From a virus: DNA of 59,882 nt. Where the stretch lies: positions 1-59,882 of the IMG/VR virus record IMGVR_UViG_3300044451_000166; one strand, 5' to 3'. Made by a program: the position numbers and the translations under genes. Within the stretch, counting starts at the first letter, position 1. The number at the start of each line of letters is the position of its first letter. Under the pieces are notes generated by a model. That model had not been told where the DNA came from and ran no database searches. It worked only from the letters and a program-made list of their open reading frames with translations. Shown here piece after piece: positions 49,620-56,698 of the stretch.

Positions 49620-50291
49620 CTAGTCAAACAGACGTGGCTGTGCTGGACCCTGATCGGACTGTTGTCGTGGTTTAAACTCAGTTGCCCTTTCAACAGCATT
49701 GGCAACGTTTCCAAATGTTCCTCGTTGAATTTTTGCACCAAGCTCAGATGCCGGTATTTTAGAAAAATGTTTTTCATCGTTGTACGGCATGTATCCAAAC
49801 TGTTCTAAACCGTTAAGGGCTCGATTAATACTTTTACCTTTTGACAGGGCGGTGTAAAATCGTTTGGCGGCATACACTGGAACGTTTGTGTACATGTAGC
49901 GGTTTCCGTTTCGCCTTCCCGCTTTTCCGCGAAAATCCACATACATATCGCCCACTAGAGTATTGGGATTAAAGAAATACTGACAATATGAAAGACGGGT
50001 GCTGTCTTGTCCGTTTGTTCGTTCTCCCAACATTTCTTTTCTCGCGTTGTCATATCCAGGAGTAGCTGCTGTCCAAGGATCAAAGTTTTCCTCAATATTA
50101 AACAACGCTTCTCGAGTAGCTTCGTCGGCAAGCGCAAATTGCGCTAAAGAGTCTTTAATCCGTTGCCTGCCCTGCGCCCCAAGTCCGGGTTTAGTTGCAC
50201 CACCTTTTCGTTGTTGCTTTTTAAGGGCAGCCAAATCCGCCCTTACTCGCTGACGACCAAGGTCTCCAAGGCCGGGTTTTCGTCTGGGCAT
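49620..50291 (-). CDS. KTSC-domain-like protein
   Basis: 223 residues. N-terminal repeats of KPGLGDLGRQR and KPGLGAQGRQR, then a C-terminal domain with LSYCQYFFNPNTLVGDMYVD, YMYTNVPVYAAKRFYTALSK and GKSINRALNG, resembling the small KTSC domain found next to phage and bacterial lysyl-tRNA or unknown genes. The extreme C-terminus ends QPRLFD. The N-terminal duplicated repeat is evident in DNA as well. Function unknown. Confidence 0.55.
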   Translation of the reverse strand: MPRRKPGLGDLGRQRVRADLAALKKQQRKGGATKPGLGAQGRQRIKDSLAQFALADEATREALFNIEENFDPWTAATPGYDNARKEMLGERTNGQDSTRLSYCQYFFNPNTLVGDMYVDFRGKAGRRNGNRYMYTNVPVYAAKRFYTALSKGKSINRALNGLEQFGYMPYNDEKHFSKIPASELGAKIQRGTFGNVANAVERATEFKPRQQSDQGPAQPRLFD

Positions 50292-50324
50292 TTAACAATT
50301 ATAGATTATTACTTGTTGGTGCAC

Positions 50325-51413
50325 TTAAGAGCAGTTTAAGATTTGCTCCATTACTTGATTCCAATCTTTGCCCCTAGAAGCCATTGTCAACTTTTCTTTG
50401 ACAATCTCATAATTTAGTTCGATGTCATCTTTTCTTACTTTGGGGTTAAGGAGTTCGTTAAAATGACCAAGCCATTCATCCTTATTATGGGCAACCCTTC
50501 CAACCATTTCTTTTTCTAAATATACGTATTCTTCAGAAGGAGATGCAATAAAAGGAACACCCGCCGCAGCGTACTCAAGTCCTTTGATATATGATTTGGC
50601 CTGGTTAAACGGAATGTTGTTGAGTGGAACAATCCCAATGTCAATATCTTTAAACATTAGAGGATATTCCGCAATTGAACGCATGGGCGAAGTTGAAACA
50701 AAATTTACGTTTACGCCAAGTTGTGTTGCTGCCAACGGCGCATTTACAGTATGTCCAGAGTGGTGAAACTTGAGCCCTTTCTGCTTCAAATATGGTCCTA
50801 AAAACGGGTTGAGCTGCTCAAGGTCTCCGGATCTCCATGGTGTAGCACCGACCCAACCAATCGTTGGAACTCTCATCGCCTTGTCTTTTCTGCGTGTCCA
50901 TCGATCAATGTCAATTCCGTTTCTTACCAAAAAAACGTTTTTACGTTTCTTTGAGTAGTAGTCATACAAAAACGGAGTAGACGTAATAACCGCGTCGGCC
51001 ATCTCAATAGTTCTTAGGTAGTGTTGCCTATTGTTTCTTGAATCCCTTTTGGGATCAGTTGTTTCGTACGCACGGTTTGTAGCTGCCAAATCTTCAAAGA
51101 AGTCGTCTACGTCAACTATTATTTTTTGACCAACTCTTTGTGCAGCAGGAATGGCGTTTGCTACGTCACCAAGCATGATTAGTTTGAGGACAACAATATT
51201 CCACCCGTGCACCGCCTTGTTGTCACTTAGTACGACCCCAAATCCATATTGGTCGTTGATTTGGGGAAACCCCATACCAACTCGCCAACCATATTTTTCA
51301 AGTTCTTTCATGGGCAACAAACAGCGATACCACGCACAGCCATTTGGTTGTAGTGGTTTTGTTCCCCACGCCCAGTCGAGCGTTAAAAATCCAATTGTTT
51401 TACTTTTTGTCAT
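50325..51413 (-). CDS. Glycosyltransferase-like protein (GT4 type)
   Basis: 362 residues. An N-terminal Rossmann-like half with KIIVDVDDFFEDL and MADAVITSTPFL, then FLVRNGIDIDRW, TIGWVGATPWRSGD and, in the C-terminal half, IGIVPLNNIPFNQAKSYIKG, LEYAAAGVPFIAS. NGID and the GLExxAAGVP block identify retaining GT4-like transferases. It could modify virion proteins, phage DNA bases or host surface sugars. It lies next to the fibre locus. Weak ribosome site. Confidence 0.85.
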   Translation of the reverse strand: MTKSKTIGFLTLDWAWGTKPLQPNGCAWYRCLLPMKELEKYGWRVGMGFPQINDQYGFGVVLSDNKAVHGWNIVVLKLIMLGDVANAIPAAQRVGQKIIVDVDDFFEDLAATNRAYETTDPKRDSRNNRQHYLRTIEMADAVITSTPFLYDYYSKKRKNVFLVRNGIDIDRWTRRKDKAMRVPTIGWVGATPWRSGDLEQLNPFLGPYLKQKGLKFHHSGHTVNAPLAATQLGVNVNFVSTSPMRSIAEYPLMFKDIDIGIVPLNNIPFNQAKSYIKGLEYAAAGVPFIASPSEEYVYLEKEMVGRVAHNKDEWLGHFNELLNPKVRKDDIELNYEIVKEKLTMASRGKDWNQVMEQILNCS

Positions 51414-51743
51414 CTAAACCATTCTGTTTACATGTCCCATGGCTTGTGCCAACGAATGCTGGTATCGAGGCCAGTGCTCGTTTTTAAATTGTAGAAATTG
51501 GTGAACTGCCGTGATGTATGCGTGAATGTGCGCCGGTGGGTAAAAAAACCCTTCCGTAGAACTTGAAACAAACACTTCAGTGTGATGCCTAAAACGTTCT
51601 GCAAGAAAATCAGTCATGGTTTTAATAAAAGTTGAATCCATTTCTTGCAAACTAATCAATTCTTGAACTTCAATAAGAGTTATGTACTGATCTCCATTTT
51701 GAATTAATGGACCATTTGCGGTGTCAATAAGTTTGTATTCCAT
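51414..51743 (-). CDS. Hypothetical protein, paralogue of the 53843 gene
   Basis: 109 residues from ATG 51743, coupled to the zinc-protein stop by TGATG. Middle: TMTDFLAERFRHHTEVFVSS; end: YPPAHIHAYITAVHQFLQFK. The 53843-54163 protein ends NPPNAKLYSYISALQQFWIF with the same xPPxxxxYxYIxAxxQFxxF pattern, so the two are homologous copies. Both are paired with a small four-to-six-cysteine protein. Function unknown. Confidence 0.65.
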   Translation of the reverse strand: MEYKLIDTANGPLIQNGDQYITLIEVQELISLQEMDSTFIKTMTDFLAERFRHHTEVFVSSSTEGFFYPPAHIHAYITAVHQFLQFKNEHWPRYQHSLAQAMGHVNRMV

Positions 51744-51904
51744 CACCATTTTCCAATCGGACACTTTTGAGAAGGAATTCTAGCTTTAATACGCATAAAA
51801 CAACCGCATTCTTTGCACTGTCCGGTTGGTTTAAAAAACCTTGGGCAAACTTGACAAATAGAAAAACGTTGTTTAAACCTTGATTCCTCTTGCGTTTCGT
51901 TCAT
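51743..51904 (-). CDS. Small cysteine-rich (zinc-type) protein, DUF6171-like
   Basis: 53 residues: MNETQEESRFKQ, then CQVCPRFFKPTGQCKECGCF, MRIKARI and CPIGKW. Six cysteines suit a zinc site such as a rubredoxin-like knuckle. Start overlaps the tail gene stop (ATGA), stop overlaps the next start (TGATG). A close copy is at 54160-54324 on the opposite strand. Family name from memory. Confidence 0.7.
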   Translation of the reverse strand: MNETQEESRFKQRFSICQVCPRFFKPTGQCKECGCFMRIKARIPSQKCPIGKW

Positions 51905-53058
51905 ACAACCACCGGCTCGTACTCAAAGTTATCAACATTTGATGCAACAGAACCTCCGCTTGTTTCTCCAAAAATAACACCAAACTTTATTCCTCGAGTA
52001 TCAGACGCTGACGCGTTATATGTCATAGTTAAAGTTCCCGATCCGTTGTCCATGGGGGCAGATATAGTTACTGTATTGTCTAATGTGAGTACGTTAACAT
52101 AAGAGGGTCGAGCGTTTTGGGATGTGTTGATTTCAGGACTAGTTCCAATAGTAGTTATCACACCATTTATTGATTTTCTCAAAATTAAGCGGTGAAGGTG
52201 CGCCGTGGAACTACCAGTTTGAAGAGTTGCTTCGTAGTTGCAAGCATAGTAGGTATCTGGGTAGGTTATTTGAACGCAATTTCCATGGTACGTATATGGG
52301 GTAACGTGATAGTTAATGATGTCGAAATTTGCCCAACATATGCCATTGTGATAATGCTGCCCAGGGGGACATAGTCCACCTTGAGAGGGGTCAACAGCAT
52401 TACTAAATATATAGCAACCACAATTATGAAAAAACCTGTCATAACCTTGACAGCCGGGGGCGGTACTAGCGTCGTAAGGACAACCACCAGTATCAAAACA
52501 AGTACAACTTGGGTAAGTTGGTGTGCAATTAAGTGTTTGGTATGGAGGCCTGCAACAGTTACCACCAGAGACTTCGGTACGTCCAGGTATTGTGCACGTT
52601 TTTAAACACGTATTTCCGGAAAGAGTCCCACCGTTTGGGCATGTGTAAAAACTGTAGGATCCGCTTGATGTGTACTGGTCGGTAGTTACAGAAAACCAGT
52701 TATTTTGATCAATTACCCAAAAAGCTGCTCCCCATCCCCAGTTAGAAGAACCTTGTCCAATTCGTACCCTTGCCTTTTTAGTGTTTGTACGAATAGTTGC
52801 GAGGGGATATGAGGAAGGAGATGTATTGCTTAATAATCGGTTTGAGGAAATTTGCCAACTACCGCGCAATTTTTCCCATAGCAAGTTTTCCGTTGATATC
52901 GTTTCGTTGTTTGCTCGATTAAAGTCGTCAGTTCTTGCACTTAAAGGTTTAACGTCTAATCGATATGTTCTCTTACCCTTGTTACCGGTTAGGGAAGAAT
53001 CACGAAATCGTAGTTGAAAAGTTCGTCGGACAGATGCCGACGACGTTGTGTAAATCAC
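51901..53058 (-). CDS. Cysteine-rich tail-fibre/adhesin-like protein
   Basis: 385 residues from a GTG. N-terminal and C-terminal parts form a beta-sandwich/lectin-like chain: DDFNRANNETIS, GWGAAFWVIDQNNWFSVTTD, HLHRLILRKSINGVITTIG, GTLTMTYNASASDTRGIKFG. Inserted in the middle (about 140-275) is a segment with 16 cysteines: CPNGGTLSGNTC, CCRPPY, CTCFDTGGCPYD, CGCYIF. The CPxGG-TLSG-xTC unit also occurs in the 55110 gene. Such a disulphide-rich module is unusual for a phage tail. It may bind host surfaces. Confidence 0.65.
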   Translation of the reverse strand: MIYTTSSASVRRTFQLRFRDSSLTGNKGKRTYRLDVKPLSARTDDFNRANNETISTENLLWEKLRGSWQISSNRLLSNTSPSSYPLATIRTNTKKARVRIGQGSSNWGWGAAFWVIDQNNWFSVTTDQYTSSGSYSFYTCPNGGTLSGNTCLKTCTIPGRTEVSGGNCCRPPYQTLNCTPTYPSCTCFDTGGCPYDASTAPGCQGYDRFFHNCGCYIFSNAVDPSQGGLCPPGQHYHNGICWANFDIINYHVTPYTYHGNCVQITYPDTYYACNYEATLQTGSSTAHLHRLILRKSINGVITTIGTSPEINTSQNARPSYVNVLTLDNTVTISAPMDNGSGTLTMTYNASASDTRGIKFGVIFGETSGGSVASNVDNFEYEPVVV

Positions 53059-53384
53059 GTTATTTCACAACCAAAAATTGTAAATGAAAGATTAGCATTT
53101 GACGCATACACCGTAAAAACATCGTTGGCACTAGAAGTAACACCTAGGGTAAGGGCCACGGTGTCATTAGCTGCCACTGTTGCGTTAAACGCAATGTAGT
53201 GCTGATTAGCAAGGGCCGTTCCGCCGGGTCGCACAGCAAGACGGTATTGCGCATCAGTTGCTCCTCGATTACACACAGTGATTGTAGACGCAACGGACTG
53301 CTTACCAGCCCCTACCGTGTAGATATCGGTATTAACAGTAGATGCCGGTGCGGATTGAGCAAGAACTTTATATGTTTGAGCCAT
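53055..53384 (-). CDS. Beta-sandwich tail-associated protein, 109 aa
   Basis: VLAQSAPASTVNTDIYTVGA, VASTITVCNRGATDAQYRLA, ANDTVALTLGVTSSANDVFT. An all-beta chain of a type found in phage tail-spike/decoration proteins; the 59582 gene encodes a similar chain. GGGGATCC precedes the ATG. It overlaps the cysteine-rich gene by 4 bases. Confidence 0.6.
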   Translation of the reverse strand: MAQTYKVLAQSAPASTVNTDIYTVGAGKQSVASTITVCNRGATDAQYRLAVRPGGTALANQHYIAFNATVAANDTVALTLGVTSSANDVFTVYASNANLSFTIFGCEIT

Positions 53385-53412
53385 AGGATCCCCTGGATTA
53401 TTTTACCCCAAA

Positions 53413-53469
53413 TCACCCGTTGCCGCCAACTCCTGCGCCGCCACCACCTGCGCCGCACGGGTCGGAATG
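53413..53469 (-). pseudogene. Possible remnant of a glycine-rich tail gene
   Basis: An open frame of 18 codons before a TGA, with no start (preceded by an in-frame stop), encodes HSDPCGAGGGGAGVGGNG. It resembles the Gly-rich ends of the fibre genes upstream and lies directly before the next minus-strand gene, where the plus-strand insert begins. It may be the 3' remnant of a gene broken by the insert. Confidence 0.3.
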
Positions 53470-53500
53470 CTACACTCGTTTGATGATGTCGGAGGCAAAA

Positions 53501-53788
53501 ATGATGAAAAATTTTGATGAAATGACTGACGAGGAAAAACAAGATTTTGTAGCCGCAACTGCGGCAAATAGCCCGGCTATGAACCCAAGCGGATTTGAAT
53601 TTTTTGCCTTTGTGGTTGATGGTCAAGTTGCTGCCATGTTCACCCTCACAAAACGGGCAATGGAGAACTACATAGATGCCTTATCGTCAAATCCAACAAT
53701 CGTAAAACTTGCAGTTTCTCAAAAAAACGTAGTTGCCGTTGGCTGGGATTACGACGCAGAAACCGGTTCTTTTTCCAAGCCAGAATAG
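53501..53788 (+). CDS. Hypothetical protein, 95 aa, plus strand
   Basis: From ATG 53501, with GGAGG five bases upstream; a longer in-frame version starting at 53420 is unlikely since its first part mirrors the Gly-rich remnant. FDEMTDEEKQDFVAATAANS, FEFFAFVVDGQVAAMFTLTK, then IVKLAVSQKNVVAVGWDYDA. The GWxY end is a pattern seen in small phage proteins of aquatic origin. First of four plus-strand genes. TGCTACACT upstream is a weak extended -10. Confidence 0.65.
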   Translation: MMKNFDEMTDEEKQDFVAATAANSPAMNPSGFEFFAFVVDGQVAAMFTLTKRAMENYIDALSSNPTIVKLAVSQKNVVAVGWDYDAETGSFSKPE

Positions 53789-53842
53789 GTCTTTTTCCGT
53801 TTTGGAGTTGTATTAGTATGTGTTTTCAAAGAAGGGAAAAAT

Positions 53843-54163
53843 ATGTCATTTGAAATTAAAGCAACCGATATGGGTCCTGTGCTCATTCACAACGGCAATT
53901 TTTTCGCTTTGGCAAGCGATGATGCGATGATTGAATTGTGCTACGACGACCCGACTTGTTTCGCCACCATCTTTGAGCATTTGACTCAAGAAGTGCGCAA
54001 CGCATTTGATGAGTATCTTGAAGGTTTCGGCATGGGAATCAATCCGCCGAATGCAAAACTGTACTCATACATTTCCGCACTTCAGCAATTTTGGATTTTT
54101 AAAAACATCAAATTTGCCCAGTACCTTGATGCAGTCAATCGTGAAGAGGATGAGCGGGGATGA
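53843..54163 (+). CDS. Hypothetical protein, paralogue of the 51414 gene
   Basis: 106 residues. ATDMGPVLIHNGNFFALASD, then TIFEHLTQEVRNAFDEYLEG and the NPPNAKLYSYISALQQFWIF block shared with 51414-51743. AAGGGA precedes the ATG. It overlaps the cysteine-rich small gene by 4 bases (ATGA). Function unknown; the paired arrangement suggests a two-protein unit. Confidence 0.65.
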   Translation: MSFEIKATDMGPVLIHNGNFFALASDDAMIELCYDDPTCFATIFEHLTQEVRNAFDEYLEGFGMGINPPNAKLYSYISALQQFWIFKNIKFAQYLDAVNREEDERG

Positions 54164-54324
54164 ACGAAGAATCAAAAAATTCTCTCTATTATAAGGAGCG
54201 CTTAGAGATTTGCCGACAGTGCCCCCGCTTGTTTAAGCCAACCATGCAATGCAAAGAGTGTGGTTGTTTTATGAGGATAAAGACGCGCTTGAAGTCTGCT
54301 TCTTGTCCGATCAACAAGTGGTAA
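54160..54324 (+). CDS. Small cysteine-rich (zinc-type) protein, DUF6171-like, copy 2
   Basis: 54 residues. ICRQCPRLFKPTMQCKECGC, FMRIKTRLKSASCPINKW. Very close to 51743-51904: the ICxxCPRxFKPTxQCKECGC core is shared. The gene order relative to the partner is reversed (partner first here, cysteine protein first there). Confidence 0.7.
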   Translation: MNEESKNSLYYKERLEICRQCPRLFKPTMQCKECGCFMRIKTRLKSASCPINKW

Positions 54325-54334
54325 CAAGGTCCGA

Positions 54335-55099
54335 ATGCCGAAAAATAAATTCGAAACTATTATTTATTGGGCTCCTGGAAATTTTGCAAGTGAAGTCTAC
54401 GATTTGAATCATTTGTATCCAGAAGTAAAATCCTTATACGAAGAGTGCCTTGGCAAAAAAGCAAATCTCAAGGACAATGACAACAATTTCTTGATGTGTC
54501 CTGCATTTTCGGATTTGACCAAAAACACCTTCGTTCACAGATCGTCAGTAGATACTCATGCCAGGTTGGATTTCGTGAGAAAACGAGTTACCTATCCCAC
54601 GGCAAACCAACTAGACCAGAACATTTACAAAGTTCCCCTTAATTTCAAGCACTTGCCGTCTCTTGAGGGTCATAACTTGATTCAATACACGTGGCCGATT
54701 CTTTTTTTCTCAGAAGAGGACAGCATGATGGCGACCTTGACCGCGCCATATTTTGAGAGAACCATCAGCCAAAATTACGGCGTGGTAGTTCCAGGCAGAT
54801 TTGATATTGGGAAATGGTTTAGGAATATGAATGCAGAATTTCAATTGTGGCCAGGAGTGAATGAATTGAACATTCCAGCCAATGAGGCTCTTTTCTATGT
54901 TCACTTTGAAACGGACAAACAGATAGTTTTCAAGAGATTCATAATGACTCGAGAACTTGAAAGATTGCGAGCCTCAATTGTCAGCGTCTCCCCTTTCAAA
55001 AGATTTGCCAGATTGTCGGAGAGATACAAAGTATTTGAACGGTCTCAGTCAAAACAGAGAATTATAAAATTAATAAAAAAACAACTTGTTGTTGATTGA
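54335..55099 (+). CDS. Hypothetical protein, 254 aa, plus strand
   Basis: Starts MPKNKFETIIYWAPGNFASE. Aromatic- and Asn-rich body (YTWPILFFSEEDSMMATLTA), then a helical basic C-terminus (RFIMTRELERLRASIVSVSP, KQRIIKLIKKQLVVD). Similar proteins occur in T4-like aquatic phages, from memory, without known function. AAGGTCC is upstream. It converges with the minus-strand cysteine-rich gene only 10 bases away, with no evident terminator. Confidence 0.6.
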   Translation: MPKNKFETIIYWAPGNFASEVYDLNHLYPEVKSLYEECLGKKANLKDNDNNFLMCPAFSDLTKNTFVHRSSVDTHARLDFVRKRVTYPTANQLDQNIYKVPLNFKHLPSLEGHNLIQYTWPILFFSEEDSMMATLTAPYFERTISQNYGVVVPGRFDIGKWFRNMNAEFQLWPGVNELNIPANEALFYVHFETDKQIVFKRFIMTRELERLRASIVSVSPFKRFARLSERYKVFERSQSKQRIIKLIKKQLVVD

Positions 55100-55109
55100 G
55101 TAATCTTTT

Positions 55110-55580
55110 CTAAGAGTACATCGTTGCGTTGTAGGTTGCCGGATACACGCATGTCGTTCCGCTCAACGAGGCTGCGCTTGAGTTCACTGGACAAGAGTAC
55201 GACGTGACATTCTGGGTAATGTAATACGGCGCGTAGCAGCCACCACTTGTGTTTCCAAGAGGATGCCAACCGGGGGCATAGCACTGGCAACCAAGACTAA
55301 AGCAGCCAATGCAATTTGAATACGGACAGCCACTACACGAACAACAGCTACTCCAAGTCGATGGGTCGGAGCCCCACGCGCCGCCGCCACTATGGCAACC
55401 CTGGACCTGTTGTTGAGTTGTGGTGGCTGTGGCAGCATAGTTCGCCGGATAATAACATTTTTTGTCGGCATTGTTCAAAACGGCTATTCCAGAATGCGTG
55501 TTGCACAGCCAAAACGTACTTCTTCGAGTCAATCCAAATTTTCTGGACGATCCGCCGCCTATCTTGTTTGTGAATGGCAT
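55110..55580 (-). CDS. Cysteine-rich tail-associated protein, 156 aa
   Basis: 14 cysteines in 156 residues: CCSCSGCPYSNCIGCFSLGC followed by QCYAPGWHPLGNTSGGCYAP, and near the end YSCPVNSSAASLSGTTCVYP. The CPx...SLSGTTC unit matches CPNGGTLSGNTC in the 51901 gene. GAGGTG precedes the ATG. Gly/Ser-rich N-terminus. Likely a fibre-tip or decoration protein stabilised by disulphides or metal; this is inference. Confidence 0.6.
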   Translation of the reverse strand: MPFTNKIGGGSSRKFGLTRRSTFWLCNTHSGIAVLNNADKKCYYPANYAATATTTQQQVQGCHSGGGAWGSDPSTWSSCCSCSGCPYSNCIGCFSLGCQCYAPGWHPLGNTSGGCYAPYYITQNVTSYSCPVNSSAASLSGTTCVYPATYNATMYS

Positions 55581-55592
55581 CGGTTCACCTCA

Positions 55593-56474
55593 TCACGCAA
55601 ATCTCGTCTGTGCGGCAAAGACCGAGAATATACCAGTCCCAGTTTTGACCACGGTAAACGTGTACATGTCAACAGAGTTGGTGTTGCCAGAGGTTGGAGC
55701 CGTGCCGCCCTGCCATTTTGTCGTCACCCCAGATGTCGTTCCGTTGATCTGCACTGAGGTTGCATAGTAGGCCGTCCCCCCATTGGTTACCATCCAAGAG
55801 ACGGTTGCCATTTCTCCGTTTACCAACTTGGAGTCGAGCGTCGTTGAAGAATTCCATCTTAAATTCGGCACGAAGTTGGCTGTGGCGTTGTTCAGGTAGT
55901 AAATGGTTCCGAGTTCCACATCAATCGCAGTGGTCCCCGTAGCGCCAATAGACGAAGCCGCATATGTTTCAATTACGGAAGTTGTTTTGATGCTTGAGAA
56001 TGTGACTGCTGCATTAGTGGCAACGGACTGACCGATGGCGATGGTCGGACTTGAACCCTCGCCTGGCGTGTGTGTTACAGAGACGCCCGTCCCTGCTGTT
56101 ACATCAGAAACATAGTTGCCAGTCGTGTCTGTTCCAAGCGCAACAGAGTTAGCGGCAACAGTGGCAGTAAGCGTGCCGTTGCCCAAGTTCGTAAGAGTCA
56201 CCGAGCCCGTCAAATCTCCAGCAAGGGTGATGACGGGTGAGACGCCAGTAATCGTCGGGCTCGTAAGCGTTTTATTCGTGAGAGTTTGCGTATCAGCGAG
56301 AGTGACATAACCCGTGGTATCGACAATGTACGAAAGGTCATTCCATGCCGTTGCGCCGTTGCCGATTTTCACCTTCAAGGTGTCGGTCTCGAATCCCATC
56401 TCGCCAGCTTGCAGGGCGGGGTTGGACGAAGTCCATTGTGCCGCCGTTCCTCTGCGAATTTGAATAGTTGCCAC
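55593..56474 (-). CDS. Tail fibre, Mtd-N-like
   Basis: 293 residues from GTG 56474 (GGAGG upstream), overlapping the previous stop as TAGTG. N-terminus TIQIRRGTAAQWTSSNPALQ, AGEMGFETDTLKVKIGNGAT, AWNDLSYI is the N-terminal anchor of Mtd/hyaluronidase-type fibres. A Thr-rich repetitive shaft (LADTQTLTNKTLTSPTITGV) follows, then a beta-rich head. It is anchored in the baseplate and would contact the host. No reverse transcriptase or template repeat was seen, so no diversity-generating element. Confidence 0.8.
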   Translation of the reverse strand: MATIQIRRGTAAQWTSSNPALQAGEMGFETDTLKVKIGNGATAWNDLSYIVDTTGYVTLADTQTLTNKTLTSPTITGVSPVITLAGDLTGSVTLTNLGNGTLTATVAANSVALGTDTTGNYVSDVTAGTGVSVTHTPGEGSSPTIAIGQSVATNAAVTFSSIKTTSVIETYAASSIGATGTTAIDVELGTIYYLNNATANFVPNLRWNSSTTLDSKLVNGEMATVSWMVTNGGTAYYATSVQINGTTSGVTTKWQGGTAPTSGNTNSVDMYTFTVVKTGTGIFSVFAAQTRFA

Positions 56475-56695
56475 TACGCCGTGCCTCCGTCAAGTGTTTG
56501 AGAAGAATCCAAGTCAAGTACTTGTGCTTCTACAAGGGTATCATGCAAACCACCGTCAATCTTTGCCTGACTGTAGATCCCCACAAGCGATCCACCGGGA
56601 AGCAACAACCATTTACCATTGTTGTATTCCCAAGCTTTTCCGCCAACATAAAAAATGTTGCCGTTAGTCGGGGAGTCGGGGAAATCAATCGGCAT
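56474..56695 (-). CDS. Small fibre-associated protein, 73 aa
   Basis: MPIDFPDSPTNGNIFYVGGK, AWEYNNGKWLLLPGGSLV, then a helical acidic end. The NxxFYVGGxxWxYxNGKW pattern is the small anchor repeat found at fibre N-termini, here as a separate protein; the 56699 gene has a like N-terminal PTINQTYTEGTRTWRWNGTT. GGTGATGT before the ATG. Confidence 0.65.
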   Translation of the reverse strand: MPIDFPDSPTNGNIFYVGGKAWEYNNGKWLLLPGGSLVGIYSQAKIDGGLHDTLVEAQVLDLDSSQTLDGGTA

Positions 56696-56698
56696 ACA

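Noticed and set aside
53420-53500. Longer N-terminus of the first plus-strand gene (PPTPAPPPPAP...)
   Set aside because: This part is antisense to the Gly-rich remnant and an ideal GGAGG-5-ATG site exists at 53501.
55593-56474. Possible diversity-generating retroelement because of the Mtd-like fibre
   Set aside because: No reverse transcriptase, template repeat or adenine-biased variable repeat is seen in the window.
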